From Coptodactyla brooksi (lineage: Eukaryota > Arthropoda > Insecta > Coleoptera > Scarabaeidae): DNA of 28,307 bases. Shown one piece after another: positions 14,165-24,538 of the stretch. How positions within the stretch are numbered: position 1 is the stretch's first letter; the number at the start of each line of letters is the position of its first letter. The position numbers and the translations under genes are program-made. The notes below the pieces were generated by a model, which ran no database searches, had not been told where the DNA came from, and worked only from the letters and a program-made list of their open reading frames with translations. The stretch covers positions 1 to 28,307 of the forward strand of contig JAWQRM010000152.1 of NCBI GenBank assembly GCA_033557675.1, given 5' to 3'.

Positions 14165-17100
14165 CTGCAATAGAAAAGTAATGGCTGAGTTTAAATTATA
14201 GTTAGATTGATCAAAAGTTTCTTACTTCCTCTACCCAAAATAAAGGAACTAGAACCTCAGGAACTTCCTTCATAGTTTTCAGTTTATCAATCTTTAGCAA
14301 TGGTAAATTAAATTGGATCCTGTTCCTTGCTGATAATGGAGATCCCGTAGTCTAAAAACAAAAACACATAAATACTCTATACGAGATTTTTAAAACTGTT
14401 CTTTTTACCGTTTCAAAAAGAAGAACCAACTCGTGTTTTTCCTTATCAGGGTATACACCAGTAACCCCATTTAAATACTCAGGGTCAGTTTGCAAGAAAT
14501 GTGGCAACGTTACAACTACAGGTCCAGCACACTTTCTCAAATCCAACGCACCTTTTTTCATGCATTCGTCCTCTGAAGGACAATAACATTTATCCTCTGG
14601 GTTTGAAGCCTGGTCTCCAAAGGTAGCTTTATATCTACTAGCCGGGATTCCATCATATTTAGTTTTACCATCATACTTTGCATCAATAACTCTAATGGAC
14701 GTTAAAAAAATTTTTTTCTTGAAGCTACAAGACATAAACAGTTTATACCTGCATAAAGCCGGTGCAAATGATGGAATGTCAACTTTCGGAGGTATCAATG
14801 ACGGAAAAATGGTGCCTTCGGTACCTCGGTATTGATTGCATTCTTTGGTGCCCCATATCTCCAATTCGCTCATGTCGTTGAATTCTAATAGTCTACCAGT
14901 CTCCTTGTAATTTGCTATGCCCCTTTTGACCTTGAACTTGTTTATGGCTGATCCATTTCTCTGTACCACAAAAATCAATATGAACTTATACCATTAAAAT
15001 CAATATGTAGTTATATTTTACAAATGAATATCACGATTTTTCTTGGAACTATTTGAAACTGTTTGTGGATATTACGTAACGGCTGGATGCAATAAAAATT
15101 AGCAAAAGGTAAAGAAATAAAATTAGAAATGTCTATACATAATTTATTGTTGATAATTGCCTTTTTATTAACCTTGTGCTTATTGCTTCTACAATAAAAT
15201 TGATCCATTGGTCTGAAATTCTTCAATCTAAATTGTTACTATGCATTTTCTGCATAGTAACATTTTTTTGCATCTCTATATTTTGTTATGGTGCTATACC
15301 TTGCATAATAATAAATTGCCAAGCATATGAAAAAAGCCTCATATGTTTCTTACTAAAGCTGTTCAAAAGTGCCAACGTTGTATAACACTAGCAAAAGTTA
15401 GCGAAAGTAAAAAAGTAAAGCAAAAATACTTACACTGCCCAATAAGGAAAACTTGTAAATATTTTCAGCAACGACTTGAAGTTCTTTGGCTTCGGTCTTC
15501 AGCTGTGTACACACAGCTTTCCCAGCAAAATCTGTGACTGAACAATTAACAATCACGCCATCGAAGAAAATCTGATTGAACGATGCAGTTAGGAAAGGTG
15601 TTTGGGGGTTTAGAAATACACTGTTTATTGCTTTTGAAACCAATGTAAGCATTGCTGGCTTTTCTCTGACAACTGTAAGAGCTATCGACTAAAACAATAT
15701 GATTACAAAATATAAATAACTATTTTCAACAGAAGATATACTGTTTTCTTTTTCTGTTATTAAAACTTACAACTATTAAGGGATGTGGTATTGTTATAAT
15801 TTCATTTCCCGTTAATCCTCCTGAAAGATCTTCTCTGAATATAAAGGTCTCTTTGGCAAAAAAGGACATAGTGTCTTCAACATCATCTTCTGCCACCAAA
15901 ACTTTCTCTCTCCATTCTCTAGAATATTAGGAAAGAATATTGACAATGTTTCTCCTTTAATACTATCTTACTCAAAAACGTATGGTCCAACTTCTTGAAC
16001 AATGGGTTTCGCGCCCTTGGTAACCTCGTCTGGGTTTGTCAAGTTAAATGGATAAATTTTGAAAAACAAAGGAAATGGCAGCTTCAAATACATATCTCTT
16101 ACATCATTTCCATCTTTCAAATTAACCATCTACGAAGAAAAAGTGGTCATAAAATAACAAATCATAATAAGAAACCATAGTTTTAGAAGTTATGTCCGAT
16201 TTTGATCGATATTTCATCAGAAATTTCCCACCCAGTCGCTAAATACAGCTGGGAATCGTAGAAAAATGACGGACATGTGCTCATTCATTATTCGTTTTGT
16301 CCTCCTTTTACGAATCGACGCAATCTGAAAATAATTACAGACCACCTGCCGGTGACTTCAATGATACGTTAGACGGGTCATTTGCCCTATAATTTTCGTT
16401 TTATAATCATAGGAAGTACAGATTATCTGAATATGAGTCCCTATATCGACTTGATTTGATTACGGCGTACATTTCTAATAAAATCGTAAAATATGCACAA
16501 GCTATAATTCTTTACGTAACTACGTAATGTAAATTACTTAAGTGTTTTATCATCGCATTTTTAGTCTGCATATTAACAATTCACTAATGAGTAGCTTCTA
16601 GGGAATATTACGATAATATATTATTATCGTAATATTCATAGACCATGATATGAATAGGTACTGTTAAATTTCAGGTGATTAATTTAAGATAAAAATAATT
16701 ATAAAAATTACAAATATGCATTTAGAATTCAAAAATATATATAGCATATAAGTATGCAGTATAATTAGTCCATATTTTATTTGTTTTCTATTATTAGTTG
16801 TTAACTTTTATTTTTCTAAATTTATTATTGTCAATTAAACCAATCAAAGAAAACAAATATGGACTAAAAAAACATTAACAAACAAAACTGAATTATTTAA
16901 AAAAGAAAACCTTTTAATTCAATAAAATAGATGCAAATGAATACTTAATTTTTTAAACACAAATTATTAGTTTCAACATTATTAGTCATCTTCCACAGAA
17001 AATGAATCTGTGAGGATCTTTATTTTTTGCTTGCAAACAGCTTAATACAACAGCTGAAGCGTTAACTTTTTACTTTATTAACTTCTTATGTTATAGGTGC

Positions 17101-19007
17101 TAAAAGGATATCATAAACACGCGGCGGAATATTCCATGTATTTTTATACTTTTCCAGCACTAGTAAACTCCAGACGAACGTTCCATCTGATAAATATTAT
17201 TGAATGTGGATCCTTTTGCCGGTGATGCGTAATATTATTCTACGTAACTATTAGACCCTACACAATCGACAAACGAAAACAACCATTATAAGTCATGGGG
17301 CAAAGTCGAATTTAGTAATTAATTTTTTCGTTTAAATGTTATTGAAAAGGAAAATTAAACGAAGGTTATAAATGTACATGCGCAGATGGCAACGTTATAA
17401 CATAATGTTTAAACTATCATTTAAACTATTTAGTATATGGAAAATAAAATTCACATTCTCCTTCTTCTGATACCATAATTTGCGCAGAAAGTATAATATC
17501 CATTCAGCGTACCGCAAGTTAATAATATGCATTACTATATTAATCGATAAATATCGCAGTCTTTAACTTTAATTTTAGCTTTAGTTATTTTAAAATTAGC
17601 TATAAAAATAAGGATTTTCAAAATGTTGAAATTATGTCAACGTAAATAATGCATTTACAATTAGTATTCCTTTTATAAAATTTGCATAATCATACAACCA
17701 CTTCAGTATACAAAAAGTGTTCAACAACGTATTTCTCTTTCTTTGTAACAAGATAATAAGTAAATACTAGCAGGATAACTAAAATTGCAATCGGTCTGCA
17801 ATTCAAGCTATCTAACATAATATTATACAGATTTGGTGAAAAAATATTCGAGTATGAGAAAAAAACAAACTTTTTAATAATGTAATATAATTGTTATATA
17901 ATTTCACCTGGTTTTACCTCGTTACAAGAGATATTTCATTAAAGATCATGATACTGCTTTAGGATATATCCTTAATCAACATCAAGATTTCTATACACTG
18001 AGAGACCAAAAAATTAGGGACACCTCTAATACACCTTCCATATATGTCTCTAAATTTTGGCCACTCAGTGTATAATTGTAATTTTTAAAGCATAAGGGAT
18101 ATTTAACCTTCCAAGGAAGCTACACCAAGTACGAAAGCAAATTTTTGCATTGGTATATTACAACATTGGGTTTTCAGGATATACATTATTCTTTCAAATT
18201 GTAGTACAGGAGCATCCAAATGTAGAAGTCCAAGAAGATTTTTCTGGGGGTTCTAAATATGTAAATATAAGTAAAAAATAGAGTGTTCAACTTAAAACTG
18301 TAAGTAATTTAAATGCAACAATTATACCAAAGTATACATTCTTAGAGTGACATTGACCATTATTAAATTTCGTTAAATCAGGCTAAAAATTAGGGGTTCG
18401 AGATGGATCTAATTTCGTTGTTGCCCAACATAAAGAGACTTAAAATGTTAAGAAATCAATGTCAATAATAAAAATGTTAAGAAAAACAAAATTTGTGTCC
18501 TAAATAGTATAAACAAGATAGATATAAATAATTAAGTAATAAACAGTTTTTCTTTAATTTCTAGTAGGAAATGTATCTTATTTGTTTTTCATTTTACAGT
18601 ACATATCCTGAAATAGCATTATCGTCTTTAAGAGAATATGTCTTGGGACATAACACGGTAAATACAATTGAAATTAATTATAAAGTAAAAGAAGTTTTTA
18701 GCCCAAAATAATCTAAATAGCTTGTTGTATACATAACCCACAATTAATTACTAATATTAACTAGATAATTTAAATTTTTGTAGACTTATTATTAGCTTAG
18801 TATATCAAGATTTGATATATTTTTTGATAAATTTTGATGAATTTGTGTTATACATATTAGCACGTACATATTGCGAATAATTAATGAATAATTATTTTAA
18901 TATTAATTTTTGGTGTAGTAAAATCATAAAAATTTGAATATATAAATATTTAACGACAATGTAAATATCTAAGGTGAGATAAATAGAAATATATTTTTAT
19001 ACGAATG

Positions 19008-19055
<48 letters not shown>

Positions 19056-19687
19056 ATACATTATGCATCATAAATATTTTTAAAATTTTGTTTTGTTTTT
19101 GACAATGAATAATACTTCACGATAATAATAATAATAAGATATATTAAGATAATATAATATTAATATAATAATAATAATAAATTTACGGACACACAGTGAA
19201 TAATGTTTTCAATATTAATTTTTGTTGTAGTAAACACATAAAAACGATACCTAACGCAAATATCTAAGGTGAGATAAATTGAAATATATTTTTCTGCGAA
19301 TGTAATAACGTAATACGAAAATATCGTACTGTGTTATTGAATCAGAATTATTTTAAAATTGTGTTATTATCTTCATACGTTACTAAAATAGTACTGGCTA
19401 TCGTTATTTTATTATATTAATATTTTGCAATTACAGGTGCTTAGTTCCCCGACAGCTATTACTGTGTAATTTATGCATAAGATAGATGGGAAATTGTACA
19501 TCACACATATTACGTATCATTTAATACTAAGTAATATCAATTTAATAAGTTTCCTTTTTACAAAAAAAATACAACTTACAGCTTTAATTTTTCCTTTTAT
19601 CAAGTTGGGAAACGCTACGAATCCGAAGATGTTCATGCAAGTCAGCACGATTGCAGAGGCTAAACCAACTTTCAAAGGTGTTTGCAT
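13886..19687 (-). CDS. SNMP1: Sensory neuron membrane protein, SNMP1-like (CD36 family), complete
   Basis: Eight coding exons join to 522 residues, the usual SNMP length. SNMPs are two-span CD36-family membrane proteins; SNMP1 helps deliver lipid pheromones to odorant receptors on sensory neuron dendrites. Seen here: an N-terminal span (about 7-29), a large ectodomain, a second span (about 451-475) and a 47-residue cytosolic tail. Family landmarks in order: LPFPLFFKIYPFNLTNP, PIVQEVGPYVFEEW, LTGNEIITIPHPL, KAVCTQLKTEA, FSLLGSRNGS, GTEGTIFPSLIPP, FAPALC, EDKCYCPSEDEC, NRIQFNLPLLK and VPLFWVEE. Ectodomain cysteines at 187, 198, 264, 293, 329, 331, 337 and 348 include those expected to form the CD36-type disulfides. 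N-glycosylation sequons are at Asn65, Asn186 and Asn225. The KAVCT and FSLxGxRNG patterns favour SNMP1 over SNMP2, but that paralogue call is from memory of the family and less certain than the family call. Confidence 0.9.
14226..14351 (-). CDS. SNMP1: SNMP coding exon 7 (residues 389-430)
   Basis: The acceptor TTTTTGTTTTAG precedes TTGSPLSARNRIQFN. It ends EVLVPLFWVEE before GTAAGAAA; both ends are phase 0. The TTGSPLSARNRIQFN and PLFWVEE segments are among the strongest CD36/SNMP landmarks. Confidence 0.93.
14409..14691 (-). CDS. SNMP1: SNMP coding exon 6 (residues 294-388)
   Basis: It begins after AACGTCCATTAG, completing Arg294, then VIDAKYDGKTKYDGIP. The spacing from the Cys-Arg to the YDGI motif then fits other SNMPs. 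It contains EDKCYCPSEDECMKKG and LPHFLQTDPEYL, ending FET before GTAAAAAG. Confidence 0.88.
14749..14960 (-). CDS. SNMP1: SNMP coding exon 5 (residues 224-294)
   Basis: The acceptor TTTTTGTGGTACAG precedes RNGSAINKFKVKRG. It covers ELEIWGTKECNQYRGTEGT and FAPALC, ending with AG of a split Arg codon before GTATAA. Read-through into the next intron stays open (see findings). Confidence 0.9.
15434..15688 (-). CDS. SNMP1: SNMP coding exon 4 (residues 139-223)
   Basis: The acceptor is GATTTTGTTTTAG-like before TCGATAGCTC; the 85 residues run from SIALTVVREKPAM to KFSLLGS, including FFDGVIVNCS and KAVCTQLK. The donor GTAAGT follows. Intron 4 is 473 nt with no recognised content. Confidence 0.92.
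15771..15918 (-). CDS. SNMP1: SNMP coding exon 3 (residues 89-138)
   Basis: It starts after CTAATATTCTAG with the A completing Glu89, then EWREKVLVAEDDVEDTM. It ends at ITIPHPLIV before GTAAGT. Using the nearby second AG would break the frame. Confidence 0.92.
15972..16129 (-). CDS. SNMP1: SNMP coding exon 2 (residues 37-89)
   Basis: The acceptor TTTTTCTTCGTAG precedes MVNLKDGNDVRDMY. The exon continues through LPFPLFFKIYPFNLTNPDEV to GPYVF and ends with GA of a split Glu codon before GTAAGAT. The 53-nt intron 2 follows. Confidence 0.92.
16603..16637. repeat. 15-bp perfect palindrome in SNMP intron 1
   Basis: GAATATTACGATAAT at 16603-16617 pairs exactly with 16623-16637 across five bases. 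Both arms carry ACGATAAT, unlike simple AT repeats. Confidence 0.85.
16765..16867. mobile_element. Small inverted-repeat element (about 103 bp)
   Basis: The left arm TTAGTCCATATTTTATTTG (running on into TTTTCT) and the right arm (16848-16867, complement TTAGTCCATATTTGTTTTCT) match over 20 bp apart from a 4-5-base insertion in the left arm. The interior is AT-rich and non-coding. It looks like a miniature inverted-repeat element; no clear target duplication is seen. Confidence 0.6.
17992..18074. mobile_element. Miniature Tc1-type inverted-repeat element (about 79 bp)
   Basis: TATACACTGAGAGACCAAAA at the left mirrors TATACACTGAGTGGCCAAAA at the right on the other strand, with similarity continuing into ATTTAGRGAC. 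The ends are flanked by TA. Only about 20 bp separates the arms, so it is essentially two termini of a Tc1-like element. It has no coding capacity and lies in SNMP intron 1. Confidence 0.75.
18884..19011. repeat. Direct repeat copy 1 in SNMP intron 1
   Basis: It is colinear with 19197-19307: TGAATAAT, AATATTAATTTTTGKTGTAG, AAATATCTAAGGTGAGATAA and ATATATTTTTMTRCGAATGT are shared. It is followed directly by the TA microsatellite. Non-coding. Confidence 0.85.
19010..19060. repeat. (TA)n microsatellite with CATA interruptions
   Basis: About 15 uninterrupted TA units followed by CATATACATA variants, starting at the end of the 18884-19011 repeat copy. Confidence 0.95.
19121..19182. repeat. (AAT)n-rich microsatellite
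   Basis: Two runs of AAT/ATA trinucleotides separated by imperfect AT sequence, just before the second direct repeat copy. Confidence 0.85.
19197..19307. repeat. Direct repeat copy 2 in SNMP intron 1
   Basis: Second copy of the 18884-19011 block, about 313 bp further on, with a short deletion in the middle relative to copy 1. Confidence 0.85.
19580..19687 (-). CDS. SNMP1: SNMP coding exon 1 (residues 1-36)
   Basis: It encodes MQTPLKVGLASAIVL and the first membrane span, ending KGKIKA before GTAAGT, phase 0. The chosen ATG has A at -3. An in-frame ATG 39 codons upstream (19804) would add a basic, Cys-containing leader not typical of SNMPs, and has T at -3. Confidence 0.85.
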
Positions 19688-20389
19688 TTTCACTGTTTTT
19701 CTTCTGCTCCTATCTCGGTATATTTGATAAAGTCTCGAAATTAACGACAATTTTGGGCAACATACACTCAAAACAAGGTTCCTGATCTTCCCCTCTGGTA
19801 GCATAAACTAGTGTGTTATTTTTAACTCTTGTCTGTTTTGATTAGCTTTCTTTTCTCTCGAAGCTGTCGTCCTTTCAAGCGACGTTCGTCAACTGTTCGC
19901 AGAATTATCATATCCACCTTGATATTATGTCTTCGCAATCGAAATGATATGGATTAGTAGCTGTGAATGATGCGTTGCCTGCTGCTTGTGGTGGGAGAAG
20001 CGGTACGGAAACATGTGGTTATGTAGCAAATAGATTTCGTGCAAATTATACTCAATTTAAGAAAAGTTGGAGGAAGGAAATGAATATTTTTCTTTTTCCG
20101 TGTTGTTTACTTGCAACTTTAATAACGTAAGTGTGTACATCTGCGCACAGAGGAGTTTTTTACTGCGTGGTACAAACTTCCAAGGTTTTGAAAATTATAA
20201 AATATGACTATTATATAAAAAAAGTAGAAGCTTTATATTCAGTATACAGAAAAACCATGCCTTGCTATTTGTCGTAATATCTCAAAAATTATTAGAGATT
20301 TCAAATATTGAAGACAAAATTTTAATGTGACTAGGAGTACTAAGAAATGTTGCTAGTGAACACTGATGAAATAAATTTTCAAACACCTA
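19688..20389. other. SNMP 5' flank and upstream region
   Basis: It should contain the 5' untranslated region and promoter of the - strand SNMP gene. The 39 codons in frame before the chosen start are open, back to an ATG at 19804. No TATA box or other element can be assigned with confidence. A moderately GC-richer block at about 19830-20035 might be the promoter-proximal part. Confidence 0.4.
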
Positions 20390-21138
20390 TTAGGAGAACA
20401 AGTAATTTTTAACCGATTTTTTATGAAAATTGGAATTTTATTGTGAAAAATGGGTACTATGTACTCTATGCAAAGTATAATCCATCCCCAGCCACTACTT
20501 TTTCCTATCCTTTTTGCAATAAGCGAATTCCGTGTCGAAAAAACAACACATCTTTTGAGGTTATCCACGAATCAATCCATGTTTTTGGTATCCTCATAAT
20601 AATGGAAATCCTGCTCAGAACCATGGATACTCCCCATCTTTTACGCTTAGGATTATCGTCGTTAGCCACTTTTCATCACCTTTTCCACGTTTCTCGATTT
20701 CAATTTGTATGGCACCCAATTTCCTCGGTTTCGAATCATTCCCAAGACTTTGAGGTGTAATGTAATGGCTTGATAAGTCACTCCCAATATTTCAACAAGT
20801 TCTTCTTGCGTTTGACACGAGTCTTGATCCAATATTGCCTCCAATTCTGTATCTGGAAGCATTTTTGGCCTTCCTTCATGTTCCTCATCTTCCGTGTCAA
20901 AATCACCATTTTTGAACAATCTAAACCAGTACCCAGAAGCTGAAATTGATTAAGCATAGTTTCCAAGAGTCTCACACATCAATCGACGATCTTTAGCTGC
21001 TTTCTTCTTCAAGTGGAGGTACAAAAGTACAGCTTCCCGCAAATTTCGTTTCCTTGGAACAAGAGTCGACATATTCACTACTTAAAGTCATCGTTAAAAC
21101 TCTCTAGTAAATCCTTTAAAACTTACTTGTACTCCCAA
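20390..21138 (-). mobile_element. Mariner deletion derivative (749 bp)
   Basis: Terminal repeats TTAGGAGAACAAGTAATTTT (left) and, from the right, TTGGGAGTACAAGTAAGTTT are flanked by TA (20388-20389 and 21139-21140). The transposase runs on the - strand from ATG at 21072: MSTLVPRKRNLREAVLLYLH, KKKAAKDRRLMCETLGNYA, a TAA stop, then FKNGDFDTEDEEHEGRPK, QTQEELVEILGVT and GNWVPYKLKSRNVEK. After further breaks and DDNPKRKRWG it jumps to the C-terminus (YYEDTKN, DSWITSKDVLFFRHGIRLL, GDGLYF). The deletion removes the catalytic core. The N-terminal DNA-binding half is well kept apart from one stop in what is normally a Leu codon. Confidence 0.9.
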
Positions 21139-21379
21139 TAGTAACACTCCTTCAATTTTCTTAAAATTCAAGGTAGGTACCAAATCAAACTGACAGCTAA
21201 TATTGTACTAACTAAATTATTCAAGACGTAATTTGTTTTTGTCATGAAGTAGTTTTTCATGGCTTGAAAAGCTCTACACTAATTTTTCTTTTCTCTTTCC
21301 TCCTTCCTATCACGTGATGTTGATGTGATCGTTGGGACGCTTTCCAGAATGCCGGGGTCTGTTGTCAGTAGGTCGGAGT

Positions 21380-22137
21380 TTATTTCCAGAAAAGCTTAGA
21401 GTCACGTTCAAGAGGCGCATCCAACAATTGATTGCATCTTTGAAAATCACACCTTAATTTATTAACCACCTTCACATCATATTTTACATTCTGCAATCTT
21501 TCTCTTAATTGGGAAAGAGAAACTTCAGCTTCTTCTTCATATTGTCTGTTGGAAGAACCAGCCTTTTTAAAGCAAGTTTGATTGGTAACCCGTGTTGTAT
21601 CCACATTCCATGTCATAGCAACATGTCTCACACAATCCAAAAGTGTTATATTAAGAATTAATTCCTTTCTTAATGCCTTCACGATATTTTCTAGAATTCT
21701 TCTTTTATAATAGTACTTAAATCTTCTTATGATTCCCTGATATAAAGGTTGCATAGGTGGTAAGAAAAGCAAATTTATGGTCTGCAGTCTATGATGTATT
21801 TCAGAATGTGCAATGCAGTTATCTATAAATATTAATATCTTTCTGTGCTTAAATGAAAACTGTTCATCCATTTTAATAAGTCAATCCCCAAACAATTCCA
21901 AAACCATCCATATTATAGTCATCCATATCATAACTTTTATAGTCAACTGAAAGCCATTCAATTGCTTTGAACACTCATATCCTTCAGTGGCAACGTTTTG
22001 TTGAGCACACACTTAACAAATAACTCCGTCTCATCAGCATTCAAAATGCCATTCTCATTATAGAATCCCAAAATTTTCTGTAGTACATTTCTGATCCAAA
22101 CACTGACCTGGTTTTTCTCTACTGCAGCCCTCTCCAT
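21380..22137 (-). pseudogene. Pogo/Tigger-like transposase fragment
   Basis: A 163-codon frame (21871 to 21380) carries KILIFIDNCIAHSE (second catalytic Asp), LQTINLLFLPPMQPLYQGII, FKYYYKRRIL and CVRHVAMTWN, typical of the DDE domain of pogo/Tigger (CENP-B-related) transposases. Upstream on the same strand, after a frameshift and stops, lies WIRNVLQKIL and NGILNADETELFVKC, the first catalytic Asp region. The third Asp, expected in a PxDQG context, is Tyr (PLYQG), so the enzyme would be dead. The N-terminal DNA-binding domains are absent. No inverted repeats were recognised. Confidence 0.85.
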
Positions 22138-24538
22138 CTAGTAATTCTTTTTTTAACAGAAGCTTGCAATTTTAGCAAAATCATGTTACATTATTCTTAC
22201 TCTTTTTTTAATTTATGCAGCGAAATGGTAATGGCCTTAATACTTGTAGCTCTTAGATGTTATCCATAATCTAGTACTTTTTTTTTGTAGCGGTGGCCCT
22301 GATACAGGAATGTTAGCCTTCGAAACAAGAAACAGTGAATCGATAAACTACAACTACCTCTGCTGGAGAAATTGGAACGAACATTGATTCATCAAGTTGC
22401 GCTTTTATTGGACATGCAATTTGCAGACGAATTAATAAATACTGGACATAGTTAATGTATTCCACGAAGTAAGATTTGACAAATTTTTCATATCTTTTTC
22501 AACATTATTATAAGGTGATATATTTTACGGGGGATATTAGACATTATCTTTTTGTCTCTTATTATTGAACTGTTATTTATCTGTTTTCGGATGTAAAATA
22601 TTTCAACGATATAAACATATAAATATCTCAACGATAGAAACGATTTCATGGCCAGGAAAATAACAATTGTTGGTACCAAGGTGGAGAAAACATAGGATAT
22701 ACAAACACATATGAGAACAATAAAGAATAAAGATCTAATTTTGTTCCACAATCCATAGTCACAATTGTTGAGTTAAATAATTCCGTGCAACTATTCCCAA
22801 GTTAATTAAATTCAATCAATTCACATATGCAATTACCTTCCTAAAATAAAATTAAAAAGATCTTGTTTCTTGCCAGCAGAAAATTACATCGATCCCCTTA
22901 AAAAGATCCGTTTTTTAGAGAAGATAAAGCTAGACTACAAAAAAAAACATGTGCAACAGAGTTTATTCGTTTTAGAAGATCCCGAAGAACTGAACAGAAA
23001 ACTATTTATTATATAGAAAAACTACCGCAATTTCAGTAAAAATATCGTCGAGTTATAAGCGAGATAGAGATAATCCAAAATAAAACTGCTATTGATTTAG
23101 GAACATGTTTTCTCTAACGAGAAATGTATACTGCACAAGAATAAAAAAAGAACACTTGTAACGGTTTTATTTCTTTAATATAATATGTATTTAAATTTTA
23201 TTCGTAGTCCTATTGTTATTTTTATTTTTCTGCAATTATTGGTAGACCCATTGCTTCCCCCTCTTTATATAATAATTCAAAATACACAAGTAAACCAATT
23301 AATCACAGTGAAGACAGAGGGCCTAAAGAAACTTATTGCAAAAAGTTGTGTTTTTTACTGAAGAAACTCTCGGGTAAAAGTAGATGGAGCTTATGGGTTG
23401 GATGTTTCTTGTTCTGTCATTGACAAGCACTAGTTGTTTACTTGTTCTCGGCATGTTTCAACTTTTGGTTATCATCCGAAAATAGGAGATAATCGTTTCT
23501 ACAAACTTGCTGGTATACTACTTTTTTCTGGAAGATTCGATTTGCATATGACAGACTCTATTATGGTCAGATGTTTCAAGAATTTTTGACTATATATTAC
23601 TTCAATATTTTATATGTAGACAGACATTTATATAAATTCATTTTAAATTGTGGTACCAAATATGGTCTTAAATGCACTTCCCACGTCGCTAATCTTTGCG
23701 TATGCATGTAATGAGGTGTTAATGTTATGGGTTTGGTGCCTTTTGGCTTAATAACAAAGTTAAACATGTAACGAAAGCATGTAGTTCTGTCTTTCATTGT
23801 TTAGCTCTGGGATGTTCCTTGTTACTTCTCTGAAAAGTGGTTCTATTCCAGGTGTCTATCCATTACAATGATAATTTTTATAAATTGACATTTTTGTACC
23901 ATCGTGTAGTACCATATCTACTATTCTTTATGGTACTATGGTGTATATGTATATGCAGGACGTTCAAATTAATACATCACAATTCATTTGTAGAAAAATG
24001 TGTAGTCATCGCATAGCCATTTGTAGACTCATGTAAACTAATTTATTAGAAAAATCACAAACAATTAGAGACAATGCGTGTAATTAAAGGTTATTAACTT
24101 GCAACATTGACCTGTTAATAGCAGCAATTATAAGTAAAAAAAATTATTTAAACGCACCTATACATCAAATTATATGGTTGGAAATTATTATTTGTTAAAG
24201 GCGACAAATAATTTCATTGTTTTGTTTTAAATTCGTTATGAGTCACTTTTTATGGATTTATTACGGGGTCATGTTAACGATTTATAAAATAAATAAAATA
24301 ACGTTTAAATACATAAGTAGTTAACGAGACTTTCTAGAAATCAGAGTTGATATACAAAATACAATTTTTTGTTTCTTCGAGATATACATCATATGTTTTA
24401 TGTTAAAATATAGAACAGTATTCAGCTAGAGACTTGGCGTATTGAGACTCTTTTAAACTTTAATGTTATAAAAATTACATTTTGTTCAGCACGTCTTATA
24501 CAAATTTGTGACTGACAAACCTTTACTAATTTGGAGGA
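22138..24538. other. Long AT-rich region without a recognised gene
   Basis: Nothing is assignable with confidence. Possible exon-like islands are a block at about 22289-22430 preceded by TTTTTTTTGTAG, and an open stretch at 22810-23016 without ATG preceded internally by TTCTTGCCAGCAG. Frames at 22488-22751 and 23597-23797 (- strand) show no family resemblance. Confidence 0.4.
22810..23016 (+). other. Unclassified open stretch of 68 codons, no ATG
   Basis: Open from a TAA at 22807 to TAG at 23014-23016. From about 22876 its composition looks protein-like: AENYIDPLKKIRFLEKIKLD, then HVQQSLFVLEDPEELNRK. A plausible acceptor (TTGCCAGCAG) lies at 22870-22879. I do not recognise the family; it may be an orphan exon, a pseudogene piece or chance. 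Confidence 0.2.

Larger units (their letters stand above)
16130..19579 (-). other. SNMP1: SNMP intron 1 (3450 nt)
   Basis: The donor is GTAAGT at the 19579 side and the acceptor TTCTTCGTAG at the 16130 side. It contains the palindrome, two miniature elements, direct repeats and microsatellites listed separately. I see no other gene or conserved frame in it. The large first intron could hold regulatory sites, but none can be recognised by eye. Confidence 0.8.

Noticed and set aside
14209..14225. Read-through of SNMP exon 7
   Set aside because: A clean GTAAG donor is present and exon 8 continues the family sequence at phase 0.
20443..20760. 105-codon frame on the + strand
   Set aside because: It is antisense to the mariner transposase remnant on the - strand.
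22286..22440. Possible exon after TTTTTTTTGTAG (GGPDTGMLAFETRN in one frame)
   Set aside because: Short, no matching donor or neighbour exon, frames interrupted; the poly-T plus TAG can arise by chance in AT-rich DNA.
23597..23797. 66-codon frame on the - strand
   Set aside because: No motif recognised; could be repeat-derived, but nothing supports it.
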